Shown here in pieces: positions 1 to 8,288 of a DNA stretch of 64,000 nucleotides. Both the position numbers and the translations under genes were made by a program. The DNA comes from Prevotella sp. Lineage in GTDB: Bacteria > Bacteroidota > Bacteroidia > Bacteroidales > Bacteroidaceae. Numbering within the stretch: position 1 is the stretch's first letter; each line of letters begins with the position of its first letter. The stretch is from assembly GCA_017476785.1 (NCBI GenBank), contig JAFUZD010000037.1, positions 1-64,000 of the forward strand, read 5' to 3'. The notes under the pieces were generated by a model. That model was not told where the DNA came from and searched no databases. It saw only the letters and a list, made by a program, of their open reading frames with translations.

Positions 1-606
1 ATCCTGCCGCTGCGCGGTAAGATATTGAACGTGGAGAAGGTGCAGTGGCACCGCGTGTTCGAGGCTGAGTCGGTGATGAACATCATCCAGAGCATCGGCG
101 TGCGCTTCGGCGTCGACGGCGAGGGCGACCGCGAGGCCAACGTGGACAAGCTGCGCTACGACAAGATTATCATTATGACCGATGCCGACGTCGATGGCTC
201 GCACATCGACACGCTGATTATGACGCTCTTCTACCGCTTTATGCCGCGCGTCATTCAGGAGGGCCACCTCTACATTGCCACGCCGCCGCTCTACAAGTGC
301 ACGTACAAGAAGTTCTCAGAATACTGCTACACCGACCAGCAGCGTCAGGCCTTCATCGAAAAGTACGTCGACGGCGACGAGAACGCCACAGCCCTGCACA
401 CCCAGCGCTACAAAGGTCTGGGCGAGATGAATCCCGAGCAGCTGTGGGAGACGACGATGAACCCGGCCAACCGTCTGCTGAAGCAGGTGACCATTGAGAA
501 CGCGGCCGAGGCCGACGAAATCTTCTCGATGCTGATGGGCGACGACGTGGAGCCGCGCCGCGAGTTCATTGAGCGCAACGCCACCTACGCCAACATTGAC
601 GCATAA
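1..606 (+). CDS. gyrB: DNA gyrase subunit B, C-terminal part (5' truncated by window)
   Basis: The frame is open from base 1, so the gene begins outside the window; the last 201 residues are visible. GyrB is the ATPase/TOPRIM subunit of the enzyme that introduces negative supercoils in the cytoplasm. Seen: the TOPRIM metal-binding motif MTDADVDGSHI at fragment residues ~58-68, and the GyrB/ParE C-terminal signature QRYKGLGEMNPEQLWET with TMNP following. The first residues (ILPLRGKILNVEK) also match the GyrB TOPRIM region. GyrB rather than ParE is favoured by these motifs but ParE is not fully excluded. A strong hairpin with a T-tract follows the stop codon. Confidence 0.93.
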   Translation: MLPLRGKILNVEKVQWHRVFEAESVMNIIQSIGVRFGVDGEGDREANVDKLRYDKIIIMTDADVDGSHIDTLIMTLFYRFMPRVIQEGHLYIATPPLYKCTYKKFSEYCYTDQQRQAFIEKYVDGDENATALHTQRYKGLGEMNPEQLWETTMNPANRLLKQVTIENAAEADEIFSMLMGDDVEPRREFIERNATYANIDA

Positions 607-631
607 GGAGCAACAAGATGATTATACAAAC

Positions 632-676
632 AGAAAGCGGAACGTTCGTAATGAACATTCCGCTTTCTATTTTTGC
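632..676. terminator. Rho-independent terminator, probably bidirectional
   Basis: A 16-bp stem with one mismatch pairs 632-647 with 653-668 (loop of 5), followed on the + strand by a T-rich run and preceded by A-rich sequence. It lies between gyrB and the convergent short gene on the minus strand, so it can serve both. Confidence 0.85.
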
Positions 677-689
677 CTTCATTCGTTCT

Positions 690-872
690 TTACATATCGT
701 CGTCCAGAATATCCGAACGCCGCGGAGCGCGACCGCCACTACCAGAGCCGCCGCCACCGCTAATACCAGTATCACCACCATCAACTTTGAGGCTGCCGGC
801 CAAAAGACTGTTATTCGTCTCGATTTTGAAGATCTCCACCTTAGGAGCTTGATACAATTTTGTTTTTTTCAT
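690..872 (-). CDS. Short Bacteroidales-type protein of unknown function (60 aa)
   Basis: I do not recognise a named family. The frame extends upstream to 935, but the start at 872 (MKKTKLYQAPKVEIFKIETN) is preferred because a good promoter -7 element (TACCTTTG, minus strand, 920-913) lies just upstream of it and would leave the longer start with no room. The protein starts with a basic stretch, has a central SLLAGS segment, then a Gly/Ser-rich stretch and ends in RRSDILDDDM. This layout (basic start, hydrophobic xLLAxS, acidic or Gly-rich tail) recurs in the 42-aa product at 27364. Such short proteins are common in Bacteroidales; a role as a secreted or processed peptide is inference only. 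Confidence 0.6.
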   Translation of the reverse strand: MKKTKLYQAPKVEIFKIETNNSLLAGSLKVDGGDTGISGGGGSGSGGRAPRRSDILDDDM

Positions 873-912
873 TGGTTTCGTTCTTATTTTAAAATCCTCA
901 ATAAAACGGGGG

Positions 913-967
913 CAAAGGTAAACATTATTTTGCACATTTCACCCCCCCCTCGTTAAAATTTGTTAAC
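913..967 (-). promoter_or_regulatory. Promoter of the 60-aa gene with upstream TTAAC box
   Basis: On the minus strand the sequence reads GTTAACAAATTTTAAC (967-952), a G-run, then TACCTTTG (920-913), which fits the Bacteroidota -7 consensus TAnnTTTG. Exactly 31 nt separate the box from the -7 element. The same box, G-run and 31-nt spacing precede the BspA-like gene at 25870. Confidence 0.7.
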
Positions 968-1183
968 AATGGACTTTTTGGTTTCTCCTCATCCGCCGGT
1001 GATTTCTTCTATACACATTTGCGATAAAAACAAGAGAATGGGAACCATCTGCACCCCGTCCCCCTCTGACCAGCTACTGGATAAGCTGTCGCGGCTGGCT
1101 AATGCGACGCAGCCCTTACGACACATTTTCGACAGAAAAGGCGATTTTTCTCCCAAATGATGATGCGTTTCAATTATTTTTCG
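968..1183. other. Intergenic stretch without recognisable gene
   Basis: No convincing coding frame, RNA or repeat was seen here; the short open frames present lack a promoter-to-start arrangement and are chance frames. Confidence 0.6.
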
Positions 1184-1191
1184 TATATTTG
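1184..1191 (+). promoter_or_regulatory. Promoter -7 element for the structured RNA
   Basis: TATATTTG fits TAnnTTTG perfectly. The predicted transcription start (~1196-1199) falls just at the 5' end of the structured RNA that follows. A clear -33 TTG is not obvious. Confidence 0.6.
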
Positions 1192-1194
1192 CAC

Positions 1195-1385
1195 CGTCTC
1201 CCCAACGAGACGCCACATTTATTAATTGCTCAAATTCTCACTCGAATTGCGACCTCGGACAAGAATAACGGGCAACGAATCTACACATATTTGGAGTATG
1301 CGCATATAGCGTAGACCTCCATAATGTGTAGGGGCTGTCGCAAGCCTGAGTGAGATATGGACAGGTTTGCGCTTCTTTTTTTGTC
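1195..1385 (+). ncRNA. Structured RNA, 6S RNA-like candidate
   Basis: No protein is encoded but pairing is strong. A closing helix joins 1236-1243 (TCTCACTC) with 1348-1355 (GAGTGAGA) and 1247-1253 (TTGCGAC) with 1337-1343 (GTCGCAA). After a large unpaired region, an inner helix joins 1281-1288 (CTACACAT) with 1324-1331 (ATGTGTAG) and GGAG 1293-1296 with CTCC 1317-1320, with the self-complementary ATGCGCAT near the tip. A closing stem, a central bubble and an apical stem are the architecture of 6S RNA. A hairpin 1339-1348/1362-1371 followed by a T-tract (1374-1382) would terminate it. That terminator competes with the closing stem, so a cis-acting attenuator of the gene at 1462 is an alternative. 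Confidence 0.55.
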
Positions 1386-1461
1386 CAAAAGTGAGTGCTG
1401 CCTTTCCTAAAGCGAGAGAAAACAAACATAGTATTCACCTAAATTAATAAATGTAAAGAGT

Positions 1462-2247
1462 ATGAAAAAGATTATCATCCCCGCACTGGCAGCAGTAGTG
1501 CTGCTCACATCGTGCGCAACCGTATTCAGCGGCTCCAAAGCCAATGTGACTGTCAAGAACGACGACGTGAGCGTGCCCGTAACGCTCAGCTACGACGGCA
1601 AGACCGAACAGCACGTGTTCCTACCCTACACCATCAAGATGAAGCGCGGCTTCAGCAACACCACGATTACCGCCTCGGCCGAGGGCTATGAAGACGGCAG
1701 CGTCAGCGTGAGCAAGAAGTTCAACGGCACCACGCTGTGGAACATCATCTTCGCCGCCGTTCCCGGTATGGCCATCGACGCCGCTACGGGAGCCATCACC
1801 AAGCCCGCCAGCAAGGAAGTGACCATCCCGATGAAGCCGAAGGGCTACGTGCAGCCAGCTTTCGTACAAGAAGAGCAGCACATCGCCGAACCCGTGGCAG
1901 AGGCTGGCCGCGTGACACGCGAAACTGCTGGGCAGACCGACTTGGAGCGCACCATCATCCGCTGGTTCTTCGACTCCGACCCGAAGGGAGCCCGCATCTT
2001 CTGGCGCGTCATCTCGAGCGTTCCAGCCGAAGTGAAGAACACCAACGAGCTCTATCTGGGCACCACGCCGTTTGAAGAGACGCGCTCGTTCAACATCCTC
2101 GGACTGACCTACGCCAACTCGCGCGACGTACAGATAGAAATCAAGCTGAGCCGCAAAGGCTATCTCGATCAGGTCAAGCGGTTCAACGTGCGCCAAGCCA
2201 TCGACCAGCAGGAAATCAGCAGTTTCTTCGACTTGGTAAAGGAATAA
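1462..2247 (+). CDS. Lipoprotein with paralogous C-terminal module (261 aa)
   Basis: Seen: a lipoprotein signal peptide with lipobox LLTSC (Cys18), so an envelope lipoprotein. Residues ~19-130 resemble the small Bacteroidetes lipoproteins beginning CATVFSG, with a beta-rich, PEGA-like segment (YDGKTEQHVFLPYTIKMKRG) and a hydrophobic stretch LWNIIFAAVPGMAIDAATGA that could contact the membrane. From residue ~153 to the end lies a module almost identical to the C-terminus of the next gene (GQTDLERTIIRWFFDSDPKG onward, ending SSFFDLVKE). The spacing to the next gene is 14 bp, so the pair is probably cotranscribed. Function unknown; the duplicated module suggests the two products do related jobs or interact. 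Confidence 0.75.
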   Translation: MKKIIIPALAAVVLLTSCATVFSGSKANVTVKNDDVSVPVTLSYDGKTEQHVFLPYTIKMKRGFSNTTITASAEGYEDGSVSVSKKFNGTTLWNIIFAAVPGMAIDAATGAITKPASKEVTIPMKPKGYVQPAFVQEEQHIAEPVAEAGRVTRETAGQTDLERTIIRWFFDSDPKGARIFWRVISSVPAEVKNTNELYLGTTPFEETRSFNILGLTYANSRDVQIEIKLSRKGYLDQVKRFNVRQAIDQQEISSFFDLVKE

Positions 2248-2261
2248 AAACCGGCAGAGCT

Positions 2262-3098
2262 ATGAAACATATCATCCACTATGCCCTGCTGCTGGCACTG
2301 GCGGTCCTTCCCGTCAAGTCGGCAGCCCAGAGAGCCATCGTGATGTCCGAACAGTATGCCACGATTCAGCTTCAGAGCTCGCCCGCAGGGGCAAAGGTCT
2401 ATCACAACGGGAAGCTCATCTGCACCTCCACGCCGGCCACGGTGCAGATACCCTTCCGCCCGATGATTATGCCGGGCAAGAAGAAGGACATTGAGACACG
2501 GCTGGCGCGCTCGGCCGAGGCCAGCAGCATCCGTCTGCTCTTTGTCAAAGACGGCTATGTGCAGGGCGAGGAAGTGATCCGCCCATCCATCCGAAAGGAA
2601 AAGGGAGGATTCGGCTCCATCATCAACATCGATAAGAGCCAGTACACATTCGACTGGCCGCAGACCGTCATCCACGAGTTCCAAGCCAAGCCCAACAGCA
2701 ACGCGCAGGCCTACCGCCGCGACCCCACCATCCCGCAGGGTGAGGCGCGCAACCGCGTGTCGCGCGACAATGCCGGGCAGACCGACTTGGAGCGCACCAT
2801 CATCCGCTGGTTCTTCGACTCCGACCCGAAGGGTGCCCGCGTCTTCTGGCGCGTCATCTCAAGCATCCCGGCCGAGGTGAAGAACACCAACGAGACCTAT
2901 CTGGGCACCACGCCGTTTGAAGAGACGCGTTCGTTCAACATCCTCGGGCTGACCTACGAGAACTCGCGCGACGTACAGATAGAAGTCAAGCTGCGCCGCA
3001 AAGGATATATGGATCAGACCAAGCGGTTCAACGTGCGTCAGGCCATCGACCAGCAGGAAATCAGCAGCTTCTTCGACTTGGTGAAGGAAGACGAATAA
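2262..3098 (+). CDS. Secreted PEGA-like protein sharing the C-terminal module (278 aa)
   Basis: Seen: a Sec signal peptide (hydrophobic core YALLLALAVLPV, cleavage near SAAQ) without a lipobox. Residues ~30-70 match the PEGA pattern (IQLQSSPAGAKVYHNGKL, then STPATVQIPF), a small beta domain found in surface and envelope proteins. From residue ~167 the C-terminal module is nearly the same as in the upstream gene (DNAGQTDLERTIIRWFFDSD to FFDLVKEDE). The nucleotide sequences of the two modules are also very similar, indicating recent duplication or gene conversion. Probably periplasmic; function unknown. Confidence 0.75.
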   Translation: MKHIIHYALLLALAVLPVKSAAQRAIVMSEQYATIQLQSSPAGAKVYHNGKLICTSTPATVQIPFRPMIMPGKKKDIETRLARSAEASSIRLLFVKDGYVQGEEVIRPSIRKEKGGFGSIINIDKSQYTFDWPQTVIHEFQAKPNSNAQAYRRDPTIPQGEARNRVSRDNAGQTDLERTIIRWFFDSDPKGARVFWRVISSIPAEVKNTNETYLGTTPFEETRSFNILGLTYENSRDVQIEVKLRRKGYMDQTKRFNVRQAIDQQEISSFFDLVKEDE

Positions 3099-3117
3099 GC
3101 AACGGCTGCAAAAAGAG

Positions 3118-3171
3118 GCGCGGATTACACCGACCTGTGATTCACAGACTGGTGTAATCCGCGCTTTTTTT
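3118..3171. terminator. Rho-independent terminator
   Basis: GCGCGGATTACACC (3118-3131) pairs perfectly with GGTGTAATCCGCGC (3151-3164), with a nested CTGTGA/TCACAG hairpin, followed by seven T residues. It closes the two-gene unit above and faces the convergent gpmI. Confidence 0.9.
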
Positions 3172-3217
3172 GTTGGAATGGCGGCGGAGCCATTGCGTAA
3201 CGACGGGAAATCCGCCC

Positions 3218-4741
3218 TTACCGGTTGTCCGAGATAAGGCACTCGCCGGTCATATCGGCAGGCTGCTCCAAGCCCATAATGTGCAGGATAGAGGGAGCCA
3301 CGTCGGCCAGTCGGCCGTCTTTCACGGTAGCCGAGTTGTTGTCCGTCACGTAGATGAAGGGCACGGGGTTGAGCGAATGCGCCGTGTTGGGCGAGCCGTC
3401 GGGGTTGATGGCATTGTCGGCATTGCCGTGGTCGGCAATGATGATAGCCTCATAGTCGTTGGCCTTTGCAGCCTCTATCACCTCGCGCACGCAGTTGTCT
3501 ACGGCCCAGACAGCCTTCGCGATGGCGTTGTAGACGCCCGTATGGCCCACCATATCGCCGTTGGCAAAGTTCACCACGATGAAGTCGTACTTCGCTTCGT
3601 TGATGGCAGCCACCAGCTTGTCTTTCACCTCGTAGGCACTCATCTCGGGCTTCAGGTCGTAGGTAGCCACCTTCGGGCTGGGCACCAGTATGCGGTCCTC
3701 GCCCTCGTAGGGCTGCTCGCGCCCACCGTTGAAGAAGAACGTCACGTGGGCATACTTCTCCGTCTCGGCCGTGTGCAGCTGTTTCTTGCCCAGCTTGCTC
3801 AGGTATTCGCCCAGCGTATCCTCCACGTTCTCTTTGGGGAAGAGGATGTGCACGCCCTTGAACGAGGCGTCGTAGGGCGTCATACAGTAGTATTGCAGAC
3901 CGGGGATGGTCTTCATTCCCTCCTCGGGCATATCCTGCTGCGTGAGCACCTGCGTCAGTTCCTTGGCACGGTCGTTGCGGAAGTTGATGAAGATGACCAC
4001 GTCGCCCTCGCCGATAGTGCCGTCGACAGCGGCATTGTGGATGGGCTTGATGAACTCATCGGTAACGCCCTCGTCGTACGACTCCTGCATTGCCTGCACC
4101 ATATCGGTGGCCTGCTTGCCCTTACCCTCCACAATGAGGTCGTAGGCTTCCTTCACGCGGTTCCAGCGCTTGTCGCGGTCCATTGCGTAGAAGCGGCCCA
4201 CGATGCTGGCAATGTGGGCGCCGTTCTGCTGGCACACGTCCTGCAACCGGCTGATAAAGCCGATGCCGCTCTTCGGGTCGGTGTCGCGACCGTCCATAAA
4301 GCAGTGCACGAAGGTCTTCTCGAGACCGTACTCGCGGCCTATTTCAACCAGCTTGAACAGATGGTCGAGGCTGGAGTGCACGCCGCCGTCGCTGGTCAGT
4401 CCCATCAGGTGCAGCTTCTTGCCCTGCTCCTTAGCGTAGGTATAGGCTGCCACCACCTGCTTGTTCTGCAGGATGGAGCCATCCTTACAGGCGCGGTTGA
4501 TCTTCACCAAGTCCTGATACACGATGCGTCCGGCACCGATATTGAGGTGACCCACCTCCGAGTTGCCCATCTGTCCGTCGGGCAGACCCACGTCCTCGCC
4601 GCTGGCCTGCAGCTGTGAGTGGGCCGAGATGGCCGTCAGATAGTCGAGATAGGGTGTCGGCGTGTTGTAGATGACGTCGCCCTTTCCGTGCTTCCCGATT
4701 CCCCATCCGTCGAGAATCATCAGTAATGCTTTCTTTGCCAT
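3218..4741 (-). CDS. gpmI: 2,3-bisphosphoglycerate-independent phosphoglycerate mutase
   Basis: Interconverts 3- and 2-phosphoglycerate in glycolysis, in the cytoplasm, using two metal ions. 507 aa, the usual family length. Seen: N-terminal metal site DGWGIG (residues 11-16), the phosphorylated serine in [11 protein letters not shown] (Ser61), the DGRDTDP motif, and the C-terminal metal motifs ADHGNADNA and [11 protein letters not shown]. The frame extends 27 codons further upstream, but the start at [14 protein letters not shown] is chosen because family members begin there and because the promoter -7 element (4799-4792) lies inside the longer version. Transcribed alone, divergent from the apt/aps operon. 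Confidence 0.95.
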   Translation of the reverse strand: MAKKALLMILDGWGIGKHGKGDVIYNTPTPYLDYLTAISAHSQLQASGEDVGLPDGQMGNSEVGHLNIGAGRIVYQDLVKINRACKDGSILQNKQVVAAYTYAKEQGKKLHLMGLTSDGGVHSSLDHLFKLVEIGREYGLEKTFVHCFMDGRDTDPKSGIGFISRLQDVCQQNGAHIASIVGRFYAMDRDKRWNRVKEAYDLIVEGKGKQATDMVQAMQESYDEGVTDEFIKPIHNAAVDGTIGEGDVVIFINFRNDRAKELTQVLTQQDMPEEGMKTIPGLQYYCMTPYDASFKGVHILFPKENVEDTLGEYLSKLGKKQLHTAETEKYAHVTFFFNGGREQPYEGEDRILVPSPKVATYDLKPEMSAYEVKDKLVAAINEAKYDFIVVNFANGDMVGHTGVYNAIAKAVWAVDNCVREVIEAAKANDYEAIIIADHGNADNAINPDGSPNTAHSLNPVPFIYVTDNNSATVKDGRLADVAPSILHIMGLEQPADMTGECLISDNR

Positions 4742-4791
4742 AGTTGCTTTTTTATATCTTAAATCCTTTGTTCCATTGTCTTCGCAGGCTG

Positions 4792-4799
4792 CAAAGGTA
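4792..4799 (-). promoter_or_regulatory. Promoter -7 element of gpmI
   Basis: Reads TACCTTTG on the minus strand, a perfect TAnnTTTG element, about 50 nt upstream of the gpmI start. The triple palindrome array begins 25 nt further upstream. Confidence 0.7.
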
Positions 4800-4824
4800 C
4801 GAAGAAAGGGCGAATGGCACAAAG

Positions 4825-4882
4825 AATTTACGCGAGAATTTTCCGAATTCTCGCGAGAATTTCGAAAATTCTCGCGAGAATT
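4825..4882. repeat. Triple palindrome array, AATTCTCGCGAGAATT, 21-bp period (copy 1)
   Basis: Units start at 4825 (degenerate), 4846 and 4867; the latter two are perfect 16-bp palindromes. The spacing is exactly 21 bp, about two helical turns, so all three units face the same side of the DNA. The array sits between divergent gpmI and aptA. Identical three-unit arrays occur at 31939 and 55078. Confidence 0.9.
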
Positions 4883-4968
4883 CGATTTACCCCGCCCTCG
4901 GCTGATGACATTTCGGGGCTTCGCGTGTCATTTATATAATAGGTATAAACATACATTTTGAACCGACT

Positions 4969-5802
4969 ATGAATACAAGACAACTTGAACTATTGGCCGA
5001 GCAGAACCGCAAGCGGCTGGTGGAGGTGGTGTATGCCGCCAAAGCCGGACACATAGGCGGCGACCTGTCGTGCCTGAATGTGATGACGGCGCTCTACTTC
5101 GACACGATGCGCGGCATCGACCCACAAGACCCGAAGAACCCCGGGCGCGACCGCTTTGTGCTGAGCAAGGGGCACTGCGTGGAAGCGCTCTACGTGACGC
5201 TGGAGGCTAAGGGATTCCTGAAGCCCGAAGTGCTGGACACGCTGGGCCAGTATGGCAGCATCCTGAGCGGCCACCCCACCATCGAGGTGCCGGGCATTGA
5301 GGTGAACAGCGGCGCACTGGGCCACGGACTGAGCATCGGCGTGGGTATGGCCATCGCCGCCAAGATGGACCGGAAGGACTACCGCACCTACGTGCTGATG
5401 GGCGACGGCGAGCAGGGCGAAGGCTCTATATACGAGGCCGCAATGGCCGGCAACCGCTACCACTTGGACAATCTGGTGGCCATCATCGACCGCAACCATC
5501 TGCAAATCAGCGGCAACACCGAGGACGTGATGCCCATTGACAGCATCAGCGAGCGATGGGGTGCCTTCGGATGGGACGTGAAAGAGATGAACGGCGACTC
5601 GATGGCCGACATCCTCAGCACGCTGGGCAGCATCGACTATCAGAACGGCAAGCCCCACCTGCTGGTCAGCAACACCACGAAGGGGCGCGGCGTCAGCTTT
5701 ATGGAGGGCATTGCCAAGTGGCATCACGGCGTGCTCAACGAGGAGCAGTGCCGCGAGGCCGTGGCCGAGATAGAGCAGCGCATCAGTACGCTCAGTGCTT
5801 AA
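4969..5802 (+). CDS. aptA: Transketolase N-terminal (thiamine-binding) subunit; likely apulose-4-phosphate transketolase subunit A
   Basis: Seen: a 277-aa protein equal to the N-terminal half of transketolase, with the thiamine diphosphate motif GDGEQGEGSIYEA...N, the AAKAGHIGGDLSCLNV start and the HGLSIGVGMAIAAK segment. It needs the next gene to make a full enzyme; the two are 39 bp apart. Split transketolases serve either the pentose phosphate pathway or specialised sugar routes. Here the neighbours are a FGGY kinase and a sugar isomerase, the set known for D-apiose breakdown, where the enzyme moves a two-carbon unit from apulose 4-phosphate to glyceraldehyde 3-phosphate, giving xylulose 5-phosphate and dihydroxyacetone phosphate. 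The transketolase family is certain; the apiose role is inferred from the operon and the GH140 apiosidase in the window. Confidence 0.75.
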   Translation: MNTRQLELLAEQNRKRLVEVVYAAKAGHIGGDLSCLNVMTALYFDTMRGIDPQDPKNPGRDRFVLSKGHCVEALYVTLEAKGFLKPEVLDTLGQYGSILSGHPTIEVPGIEVNSGALGHGLSIGVGMAIAAKMDRKDYRTYVLMGDGEQGEGSIYEAAMAGNRYHLDNLVAIIDRNHLQISGNTEDVMPIDSISERWGAFGWDVKEMNGDSMADILSTLGSIDYQNGKPHLLVSNTTKGRGVSFMEGIAKWHHGVLNEEQCREAVAEIEQRISTLSA

Positions 5803-5841
5803 TTAGTCATTGCTAATTACTAACTCTAATTAAAAGAAGAT

Positions 5842-6765
5842 ATGATAGCTTGCAGAAAAATGTTTACCGACACGCTGCTGGAACTGGCACGTGAGGACAA
5901 AGATATCATCGCCGTGACCACCGACGCGCGTGGCTCGGTGACACTGGGCGACTATGCCAACGCACTGCCCGAGCAGTTTGTGGAGTGCGGAATTGCCGAA
6001 CAGGACGCCGTGGGCATCTCGGCCGGACTGGCCCACTCGGGCAAGAAGGTGTTCTGCTGCGGACCCGCCTGCTTCTACGTAGCCCGCTCGCTGGAGCAGG
6101 TGAAGGTAGACTTGGCCTACTCAGAGAATCCCGTCACCATCCTCGGCGTCAGCGGCGGCGTGGCTTATGGCGCACTGGGCGCCACCCACCACTCGCTGCA
6201 CGACATTGCCGCGCTGCGCACCTTCCCCGGAATGACCGTCTGCCTGCCCAGCGACTGGCGCGTGACGCGCAAGCTGGTGCGGACGCTGGTCGACTTCCCC
6301 AAGCCCTGCTACGTCCGCGTGGGACGCGCTGCCGTGCCCGATGTCTATGCCGACGACGACTTCAACTTCGAAGTGGGCAAGGCCATCACCGTTGCCGAAG
6401 GCACCGACCTGACCATCATCGCCACGGGCGAGACCGTCTACCACGCCCAGCAGGCCGCCCTGCAGCTGAAACAGCAGGGCATCGCTGCCCGCGTGCTGGA
6501 CTGCTCGTGGATTAAGCCGTTCGACGAGGAGGCCGTCCGTAAGGCAGCCCGCGAGACCGGGCGCATCATCACCGTCGAGGAGCACAGCCAGTTCGGCGGA
6601 CTGGGTGCTATGGTCTGCGAGGTGCTCAGCGAGCAGCCCGTGCCCGTGCGCATCCTCGGCATCCCCGACGAGAACGTCGTACACGGCACCAATGCCGAGA
6701 TATTCCATCACTACGGCCTCGATACCGAGGGCATCGTGAAGGCTGCACTCAACTTCATCCCATAA
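5842..6765 (+). CDS. aptB: Transketolase C-terminal subunit; likely apulose-4-phosphate transketolase subunit B
   Basis: Seen: 307 aa corresponding to the pyrimidine-binding and C-terminal domains of transketolase. Markers are the TTDARGS start, FVECGIAEQDAVG (the glutamate that activates thiamine diphosphate), ILGVSGGVAYGALGATHHSL, and the C-terminal domain with IIATGETVYHA and VEEHSQFGGLGAMV. It completes the active site with the preceding subunit. The stop codon is followed after 4 bp by the kinase gene, so the operon is tight. Family assignment is firm; the substrate (apulose 4-phosphate rather than ordinary pentose phosphates) rests on context. Confidence 0.75.
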   Translation: MIACRKMFTDTLLELAREDKDIIAVTTDARGSVTLGDYANALPEQFVECGIAEQDAVGISAGLAHSGKKVFCCGPACFYVARSLEQVKVDLAYSENPVTILGVSGGVAYGALGATHHSLHDIAALRTFPGMTVCLPSDWRVTRKLVRTLVDFPKPCYVRVGRAAVPDVYADDDFNFEVGKAITVAEGTDLTIIATGETVYHAQQAALQLKQQGIAARVLDCSWIKPFDEEAVRKAARETGRIITVEEHSQFGGLGAMVCEVLSEQPVPVRILGIPDENVVHGTNAEIFHHYGLDTEGIVKAALNFIP

Positions 6766-6769
6766 GACT

Positions 6770-8248
6770 ATGGCACAACGCATCATCGCTATCGACCAAA
6801 GCACGTCGTCGACCAAGGCGCTGCTCTTCGACGAGCAATGCCGTATGTTGCGCCGCACCAACGTGGACCATCAGCAGTATTACCCGCAGGCGGGCTACGT
6901 AGAACACGACGCGGAAGAGATATACAACAATCTGGTAGAGGCAGTCAGCCAGCTGATGGAGGGCGAACAGCGCGAAGGCATCACCTACTCCATCGCCATC
7001 ACCAACCAGCGCGAGACGGCCGTCGTGTGGAACCGCCATACCGGACAGCCCATTGCACGCGCCGTGGTGTGGCAAGACACGCGCGGCGCCGAGCTCTGCC
7101 GGCAGTTGCGCCAGCAGGGCTATGCCAAGATGGTGTTCGACAAGAGCGGCCTGCTCATCGACCCTAACTTCTCGGCCACGGGCATCAAGTGGCTGCTCGA
7201 CCACACGCCGGGCGCACGCCAACAGGCTGAGGACGGCGACTTGCTGATGGGAACCATCGACACGTGGCTCGTCTGGAAGCTCACGGAAGGCCGCGTCTTC
7301 GCCACCGACCAGACCAACGCCTCGCGCACGATGCTGTTCAATATCCACACAATGCAGTGGGACGACGACCTGCTGCGGCTGTTCGACATTCCCCGTACGA
7401 TGCTGCCCGAGGTGCGCCCCTGCGACACGTCCTACGGAGAGACCACGGTGGGGGGCGTGTTCAGCGAGCCCATCGAAATAGCCGGCGTGCTGGGCGACTC
7501 GCACGGAGCGCTGGTCGGGCAGATGTGCTTTGCCAAAGGAACGGGAAAAGTGACTTATGGAACGGGCTCCAGCGTGATGGTCAACATCGGCGAAGAGCCG
7601 CTGCCAGCACCGCAGGGGCTGGTGACCAGCGTGGGATTCTCGGCCTTCGGCAAGACCTACTACGGCTACGAGGGCAACATCTACAGCACCGGTGCCACAC
7701 TGAAGTGGATCAGCGACCAGCTGCAGCTCGTGGGCCATCCGGCCGAGATGGAGGCACTGGCCACGTCGGTCAGCGACAACGGCGGCGTCTACATCGTGCC
7801 GGCCTTCTCGGGACTGGGCGCGCCGTGGTGGCAGTCGAACGTGAAAGGAGCCGTCTTCGGACTGACCTTTGGCACCACCAAAGCCCACTTCCTGCGCGCA
7901 GCACTCGAGTCGATAGCCTATCAGATAAAGGACCTCATCGACGTGATGGCCCGCGCCACGGGCGGCCGACTGGAGGAAATCTGCGCCGACGGCGGCCCGA
8001 CGAAGAACCGCTTCCTGATGCAGTTCCAAGCCGATATGCTCGATACGCCCGTGGTCTGCACGGAGGTTGACGACGCCTCGGCCCTCGGTGCCGTGCTGAT
8101 GAACGGCTTCGCCCGCGGCATCTGGAAGAGTTTCGACGAAGTGACGGGCCTGCGTAAGGTGACGCAAGTCATCCGTCCGCAGGAGAACCCGCAGAAGCAC
8201 ACGCTCTATCAGGGCTGGCGCAATGCCGTGAACCAGCTGATTAAGTGA
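6770..8248 (+). CDS. apsK: FGGY-family sugar kinase related to glycerol kinase; likely apulose kinase
   Basis: ATP-dependent cytoplasmic sugar kinase, 492 aa. Overall it is closest to glycerol kinase: IAIDQSTSSTKALLFDE, ITNQRETAVVWNR, VVWQDTRG, TDQTNASRTMLFNI and YGTGSSVMVN. The catalytic Asp is in GDSHGAL. Compared from memory with E. coli GlpK, the glycerol-contacting Arg-Glu and Trp are kept, but the Tyr in DPYFS is Asn here (DPNFS), the Gln after the catalytic Asp is Ser, and the Phe near YGTG is Ser. This suggests a bulkier or different polyol/ketose. With an isomerase downstream and transketolase halves upstream, phosphorylation of D-apulose is the best fit. Xylulose or another ketose cannot be excluded. 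Confidence 0.72.
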   Translation: MAQRIIAIDQSTSSTKALLFDEQCRMLRRTNVDHQQYYPQAGYVEHDAEEIYNNLVEAVSQLMEGEQREGITYSIAITNQRETAVVWNRHTGQPIARAVVWQDTRGAELCRQLRQQGYAKMVFDKSGLLIDPNFSATGIKWLLDHTPGARQQAEDGDLLMGTIDTWLVWKLTEGRVFATDQTNASRTMLFNIHTMQWDDDLLRLFDIPRTMLPEVRPCDTSYGETTVGGVFSEPIEIAGVLGDSHGALVGQMCFAKGTGKVTYGTGSSVMVNIGEEPLPAPQGLVTSVGFSAFGKTYYGYEGNIYSTGATLKWISDQLQLVGHPAEMEALATSVSDNGGVYIVPAFSGLGAPWWQSNVKGAVFGLTFGTTKAHFLRAALESIAYQIKDLIDVMARATGGRLEEICADGGPTKNRFLMQFQADMLDTPVVCTEVDDASALGAVLMNGFARGIWKSFDEVTGLRKVTQVIRPQENPQKHTLYQGWRNAVNQLIK

Positions 8249-8288
8249 GAAAAATGTAACCAACTACTAACAAATACTACAAGAACAA

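Noticed and set aside
1222..1438. Small open frames across the structured RNA
   Set aside because: The pairing pattern, promoter and terminator explain the region better; no protein-like features.
3170..4618. Long open frame on the + strand opposite gpmI
   Set aside because: Antisense shadow of a GC-rich, strongly biased gene; no start signal and no recognisable motifs, while gpmI on the other strand is certain.
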